DNA from: JAFGNV01 sp964612485
GTDB lineage: Bacteria > Chloroflexota > Anaerolineae > 4572-78 > J111
Direction: 5' to 3'
Assembly: GCA_964612485.1 (NCBI GenBank)
Contig: CAZTFF010000003.1
Coordinates: 62,001 to 126,000, forward strand
Length of the DNA: 64,000 bases
Translations under genes and position numbers: made by a program
Part shown: in pieces, positions 61,105 to 64,000 of the stretch
Layout of the letters: each line of letters starts with the position of its first letter
Numbering within the stretch: the stretch's first letter is position 1
The notes under the pieces: generated by a model
The model's database searches: none
What the model was told of the DNA's origin: nothing
What the model saw: only the letters and a program-made list of their open reading frames with translations

Positions 61105-61350
61105 ATGTATTTCACTGAAACACATACGCAGGTAATTCACGAGAAGTATCAAGACCGGCTCCGGGAGATTGAGCGCCAACGATTGGTGCGGCTTGTTGAG
61201 GGGCCGGATGTCAAATCAAAATTATATCAAACAAGCGTCCGTTGGCTGGGCATCCAACTGGTAGCGTGGGGCACAAAATTGCAGCAATACGCGCAGCCCT
61301 CGCAAATCCTGACAGAAGGTGTCAAGAAGCGTCGTTTAAAATATTCATAA
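61105..61350 (+). CDS. Small protein, paralogue A, before the ABC exporter
   Basis: 81 residues from ATG 61105; the frame is open back to 61015, but that part is the MITE-like repeat. Mostly helical and basic, with RWLGIQLVAWGTKLQQY near residues 46-62 (the stretch WLGIQLVAWG could sit at a membrane surface). The same pattern recurs in the protein at 61441. No family known. Co-transcription with the exporter suggests an accessory role. Confidence 0.6.
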   Translation: MYFTETHTQVIHEKYQDRLREIERQRLVRLVEGPDVKSKLYQTSVRWLGIQLVAWGTKLQQYAQPSQILTEGVKKRRLKYS

Positions 61351-61440
61351 CTTTTGTCGGCGGACACCGCAGCGATAATCCTGTCGATGCGCTTCACCCG
61401 ATAGCCGGTCGCTGACTTTACTGACGGAGGAGACGATACT

Positions 61441-61677
61441 ATGTATCCGCATGAAGTTTATTTAACCGTTTATACAGAATACCAACAGAAAAACCTTGAA
61501 CAAAAACTAAAAGAACAGGCTCGGGATTTGGCCCTTGCCCCGGCCCGGCCACAGAATAAAATGGGCCGCAAACTGGCCGGCCGGCTGGGTGCAATGCTGG
61601 TCAGGTGGGGGAGCAAATTACAAAATTTCGATACGACCGCGCCCTCTTACGTTACAAATACACAACTGAGCCGGTAA
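61441..61677 (+). CDS. Small protein, paralogue B, before the ABC exporter
   Basis: 78 residues, with GGAGGAG eight bases before the ATG. GRLGAMLVRWGSKLQNF aligns with the equivalent segment of the protein at 61105, and both begin MY with an acidic/Tyr-rich segment followed by a charged helix, so the two arose by duplication. No signal peptide or metal motif is seen. Function unknown. Confidence 0.6.
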   Translation: MYPHEVYLTVYTEYQQKNLEQKLKEQARDLALAPARPQNKMGRKLAGRLGAMLVRWGSKLQNFDTTAPSYVTNTQLSR

Positions 61678-61746
61678 CATCACGAGGGGATGACACGGGC
61701 AAAACGTCATCCCCTCACCAACCTAAAAAACCAAAGGGGTTTGATC

Positions 61747-63588
61747 ATGCAAAACCCAATTTATCCATCGTTAGACCTGAAGAAAACTTTATCCTCCAAA
61801 CGAATATTTGGCATGTGGCGCTTGCTGGGCGGCTTTCATTGGCTGTACCTGGCCGCCATCATCAGCCTGGCCCTGGCTACGTCAGCCAGAAGCGGTCAAT
61901 ACTTGCTGTTGCAATATTTTGTTGACGACCTGCTGATCCAGCAAACCGGCGAGGTGCCGTTCTATGTGGTTGCCCTGGCTTTTGTGGGCCTGGCCGCGGT
62001 GATGGGCGGCTTTACCTACATCAGTGGCCGGCTGGCCGCGCGGTCGGCGGAAGGCGCGATTTTACGGCTGCGCAATTACCTGTTCGACCACCTCCAGCGG
62101 CTGAACTTCACCTATCACGACCACATGCCAACCGGCGAACTGGTACAGCGATGCAGTTCCGACGTAGATACCATCCGCCGCCTCTTTGCCGAGCAGTTGA
62201 TCGGCGTGGGCCGGATTGCCCTGCTGTTTGGGGTGAACCTGGCCGCCTTGCTCAGCTTGAATGTGAAACTGGGCATGCTGTCGGTTTTGTCGATGCCGGT
62301 GGTACTGACCATCTCCATCTACTTTTTCTCTAAAATTCACCAGGCGTACGAGGCTCACCAGGAACAGGAAGGAATTTTGTCCACCACCTTGCAGGAGAAT
62401 CTGAGCGGGGTACGGGTGGTCAAAGCCTTTGCCCGGCAGCACTTCGAAAACAACAAATTTGAAAACGTCAATCAAGAACAGTACCGGCGGGGCCGCCGGC
62501 TGCTGTTGTGGCACGCTTTCTACTGGCCCATCACCGAGATCATCTCCGGCTCACAAATGTTGTTTGTGTTCTTTATGGGCGCGATCATGACCATCAACGG
62601 CGAGATCACCATCGGCACCTACCTGGCCGCCTCCGGGCTGGTTATCTGGATCATCTGGCCGATGCAAAATATGGGCCGGCTGATCGTGCAAACTTCGATG
62701 GGACTGGTGAGTTATCAGCGCATCAGCGAAATCCTGGAGCAAAACCGGGAAGCGCTGGACAAGGGCAAGATCAAGCTGGACCGCCCCCTCAAAGGCAAGA
62801 TCGAATTTCGCGACGTGTCGTTTGAGTACGATGAAACATCGCCCGTACTGCACAACATCTCGTTCAGCGTGGCGCCGGGTGAAACCGTAGCCCTGTTGGG
62901 CGCAACCGGTTCGGGCAAGAGCAGCCTGGTCAACCTGCTGCCTCGCTTTTACGATTACACCGGCAGTATTCTGGTAGACGGCGTGGAACTGACCGACTAC
63001 GCCCGGCGCGAACTGCGGCAGCAAATTGGCATTGTGGAACAGGAACCGTTCCTGTTCTCCCGCACCATCCGCGACAACATTGCTTATGGCGTGCAGCGCC
63101 AGGTAACAGATGAAGAAGTGGAAATCGCGGCCAAAGCCGCCGCCGTGCATGATGTCATCATGACCTTCCCCGAAGGGTACAACACCCTGGTAGGCGAAAA
63201 AGGCGTCACGTTGTCGGGCGGGCAGAAGCAGCGGGTGACGATTGCCCGCACCCTGCTGAAAGACCCGCGCATCCTGATCTTTGATGATGCGGTTTCGGCG
63301 GTGGATACGGAAACCGAGGCTCACATCCACGCCGCGTTGGAACGGCTGGCCAAAGGCCGGACCACGTTCATCATCGCTCACCGCATTCAGACGGTGATGC
63401 AGGCCGATAAAATTCTGGTACTGGATAAAGGCCACATCATCCAGCAAGGCAACCACCAACACCTGATGATCCAGGACGGCATCTACCGGAAAATCTACGA
63501 CCTGCAAGCCCGGGTAGAAGGCGATGTTGGCGAAAAAGTCATCTCGGCCAATGGTAAAGGCCGGGCCAAAGAGCCGGTGTTGAACTAA
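61747..63588 (+). CDS. ABC exporter subunit 1 (type IV, degenerate catalytic site)
   Basis: ATG 61747 after AAGGGG; an in-frame ATG at 61690 has no ribosome site. Six membrane helices (about 20-320) precede the nucleotide-binding domain: Walker A GATGSGKSS (Lys391), signature LSGGQKQR, Walker B ILIFDD with Asp513. The catalytic Glu that should follow is Asp514 (DDAVSAVD), as in the degenerate half of heterodimeric exporters such as BmrC/TM287, so the partner at 63662 should supply the canonical site. Probable substrates are drugs or lipids. Confidence 0.93.
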   Translation: MQNPIYPSLDLKKTLSSKRIFGMWRLLGGFHWLYLAAIISLALATSARSGQYLLLQYFVDDLLIQQTGEVPFYVVALAFVGLAAVMGGFTYISGRLAARSAEGAILRLRNYLFDHLQRLNFTYHDHMPTGELVQRCSSDVDTIRRLFAEQLIGVGRIALLFGVNLAALLSLNVKLGMLSVLSMPVVLTISIYFFSKIHQAYEAHQEQEGILSTTLQENLSGVRVVKAFARQHFENNKFENVNQEQYRRGRRLLLWHAFYWPITEIISGSQMLFVFFMGAIMTINGEITIGTYLAASGLVIWIIWPMQNMGRLIVQTSMGLVSYQRISEILEQNREALDKGKIKLDRPLKGKIEFRDVSFEYDETSPVLHNISFSVAPGETVALLGATGSGKSSLVNLLPRFYDYTGSILVDGVELTDYARRELRQQIGIVEQEPFLFSRTIRDNIAYGVQRQVTDEEVEIAAKAAAVHDVIMTFPEGYNTLVGEKGVTLSGGQKQRVTIARTLLKDPRILIFDDAVSAVDTETEAHIHAALERLAKGRTTFIIAHRIQTVMQADKILVLDKGHIIQQGNHQHLMIQDGIYRKIYDLQARVEGDVGEKVISANGKGRAKEPVLN

Positions 63589-63602
63589 AACTAAACCCAT
63601 CA

Positions 63603-63647
63603 AGCCCTGTCGGGTTAGCTATAGTGGCGAAATAGTCCGACAGGGCT
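63603..63647. repeat. 11-bp inverted repeat between the ABC genes
   Basis: AGCCCTGTCGG (63603-63613) and CCGACAGGGCT (63637-63647) around a 23-base loop, with no T-run. It may balance expression of the two subunits or be a dispersed repeat. GGAG follows before the next ATG. Confidence 0.7.
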
Positions 63648-63661
63648 GACGGAGACAAATC

Positions 63662-64000
63662 ATGTCCGATTATTACTTTGAGGAAGAAGAATTTACAACT
63701 GAATTCAACGGGCAAACGATCAAACGGATTGCCCAACAGGCCAAACCCTACCGGCTGTGGGTGGCAGGCTTTTTGCTGCTCATCACCCTGGTTTCGTTTC
63801 AAGACTCGGTGTTCACCTACATCAGCAAGCTCATCATCGACGAGGGCATTGTGCCGGGCGATATGGAACGGTTGACCCAACTGTTCATCATCTACGCCAG
63901 CCTGACGCTGGTGCAGGCCGTCGCCGTATTTGGCTTTATCGTGCTGGCCGGTATTTTGGGTCAGCGCATTCAATACGACCTGCGCGGCCAGATCTTTCAG
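63662..64000 (+). CDS. ABC exporter subunit 2 (partial, runs off the right edge)
   Basis: The first 113 codons are present. After an acidic N-terminus (SDYYFEEEEFTTEFNGQTIK) come the first transmembrane helices (PYRLWVAGFLLLITLVSF, and LVQAVAVFGFIVLAGILG), and RIQYDLRGQIFQ, the start of the first intracellular coupling loop of a type IV exporter. Position and layout make it the partner of the upstream subunit. The nucleotide-binding domain lies outside the window, so the predicted canonical Glu cannot be checked. Confidence 0.85.
   Translation, partial: MSDYYFEEEEFTTEFNGQTIKRIAQQAKPYRLWVAGFLLLITLVSFQDSVFTYISKLIIDEGIVPGDMERLTQLFIIYASLTLVQAVAVFGFIVLAGILGQRIQYDLRGQIFQ

Noticed and set aside
61747..63588. 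ABC subunit as an inactive pseudogene because the Walker B Glu is Asp
   Set aside because: This exchange is normal in one half of heterodimeric exporters, and a partner gene follows.

Overview
The window looks like a metagenome-assembled scaffold of a Chloroflexota bacterium, probably Anaerolineae-like. The evidence is indirect: long Thr/Pro-rich linkers in surface proteins, AAA-like ATPases joined to sensory modules, DUF4230, DUF951, DUF58/DUF4129 proteins, a KorAB oxidoreductase and an orphan Flp pilin. It is gene-dense, moderately GC-rich, and contains one 100-N assembly gap (3833-3932). I saw no rRNA, tRNA, insertion sequence or CRISPR array.

Layout. 1-78: the first 26 codons of a minus-strand corrinoid-activating (ASKHA/2Fe-2S) protein. 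286-417: a 22-bp minisatellite. 496-9055: a secreted glycoside-hydrolase-like lipoprotein, then three consecutive AAA-like ATPase proteins fused to TIR, Ser/Thr kinase, or membrane plus beta-propeller modules. The first two are separated by tandem palindromic elements and the gap. 9052-13154 (minus): DUF4129, DUF58, CBS-ACT and CheY-like proteins. 13368-25128: a histidine/purine block (hisG, hisD, broken GNAT, hisC, HAD pseudoenzyme, hisB, hisA, purA, hisE, then three small proteins, then purH). hisF, hisH and hisI are absent here. 25160-25322: a consensus promoter followed by a terminator with no ordinary gene between them, a candidate small RNA. 25687-29616: a CBS protein and KorA/KorB, with KorB carrying a C-terminal CBS pair. 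29720-38808: queG, a CPA2 antiporter, an LPG-synthase-like membrane protein, DUF951, an MGDG-synthase-like glycosyltransferase, an esterase and a YyaL-type thioredoxin protein. 38915-46569 (minus): Flp pilin, gltX and a cell-shape/division cluster (mrdA-minC-minD-minE-rodA). 48436-58182 (minus): a HybOABCD-type [NiFe] hydrogenase operon with HypC, a DUF6390-like protein and three unfamiliar passenger genes. 58552-60466 (minus): a GAF histidine kinase/LuxR regulator pair upstream of the hydrogenase. 60563-64000: a leader region with two tiny ORFs and duplicated terminators, two small paralogous proteins and a heterodimeric ABC exporter, the second subunit running off the right edge.

The strongest unusual signal is in the hydrogenase large subunit. 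The reading frame is complete except for one in-frame TGA (54599-54601) exactly at the second cysteine of the N-terminal RxCGVC nickel-binding motif, followed by a hairpin resembling a bacterial SECIS. This suggests selenocysteine at a bridging-ligand position, whereas characterised [NiFeSe] enzymes carry it in the C-terminal motif. Next in interest are the leader/terminator architecture before the heterodimeric ABC exporter (resembling BmrB-type attenuation), the TIR/kinase/propeller AAA trio, and loss of catalytic aspartates in both the HAD protein and HisA of the his operon.
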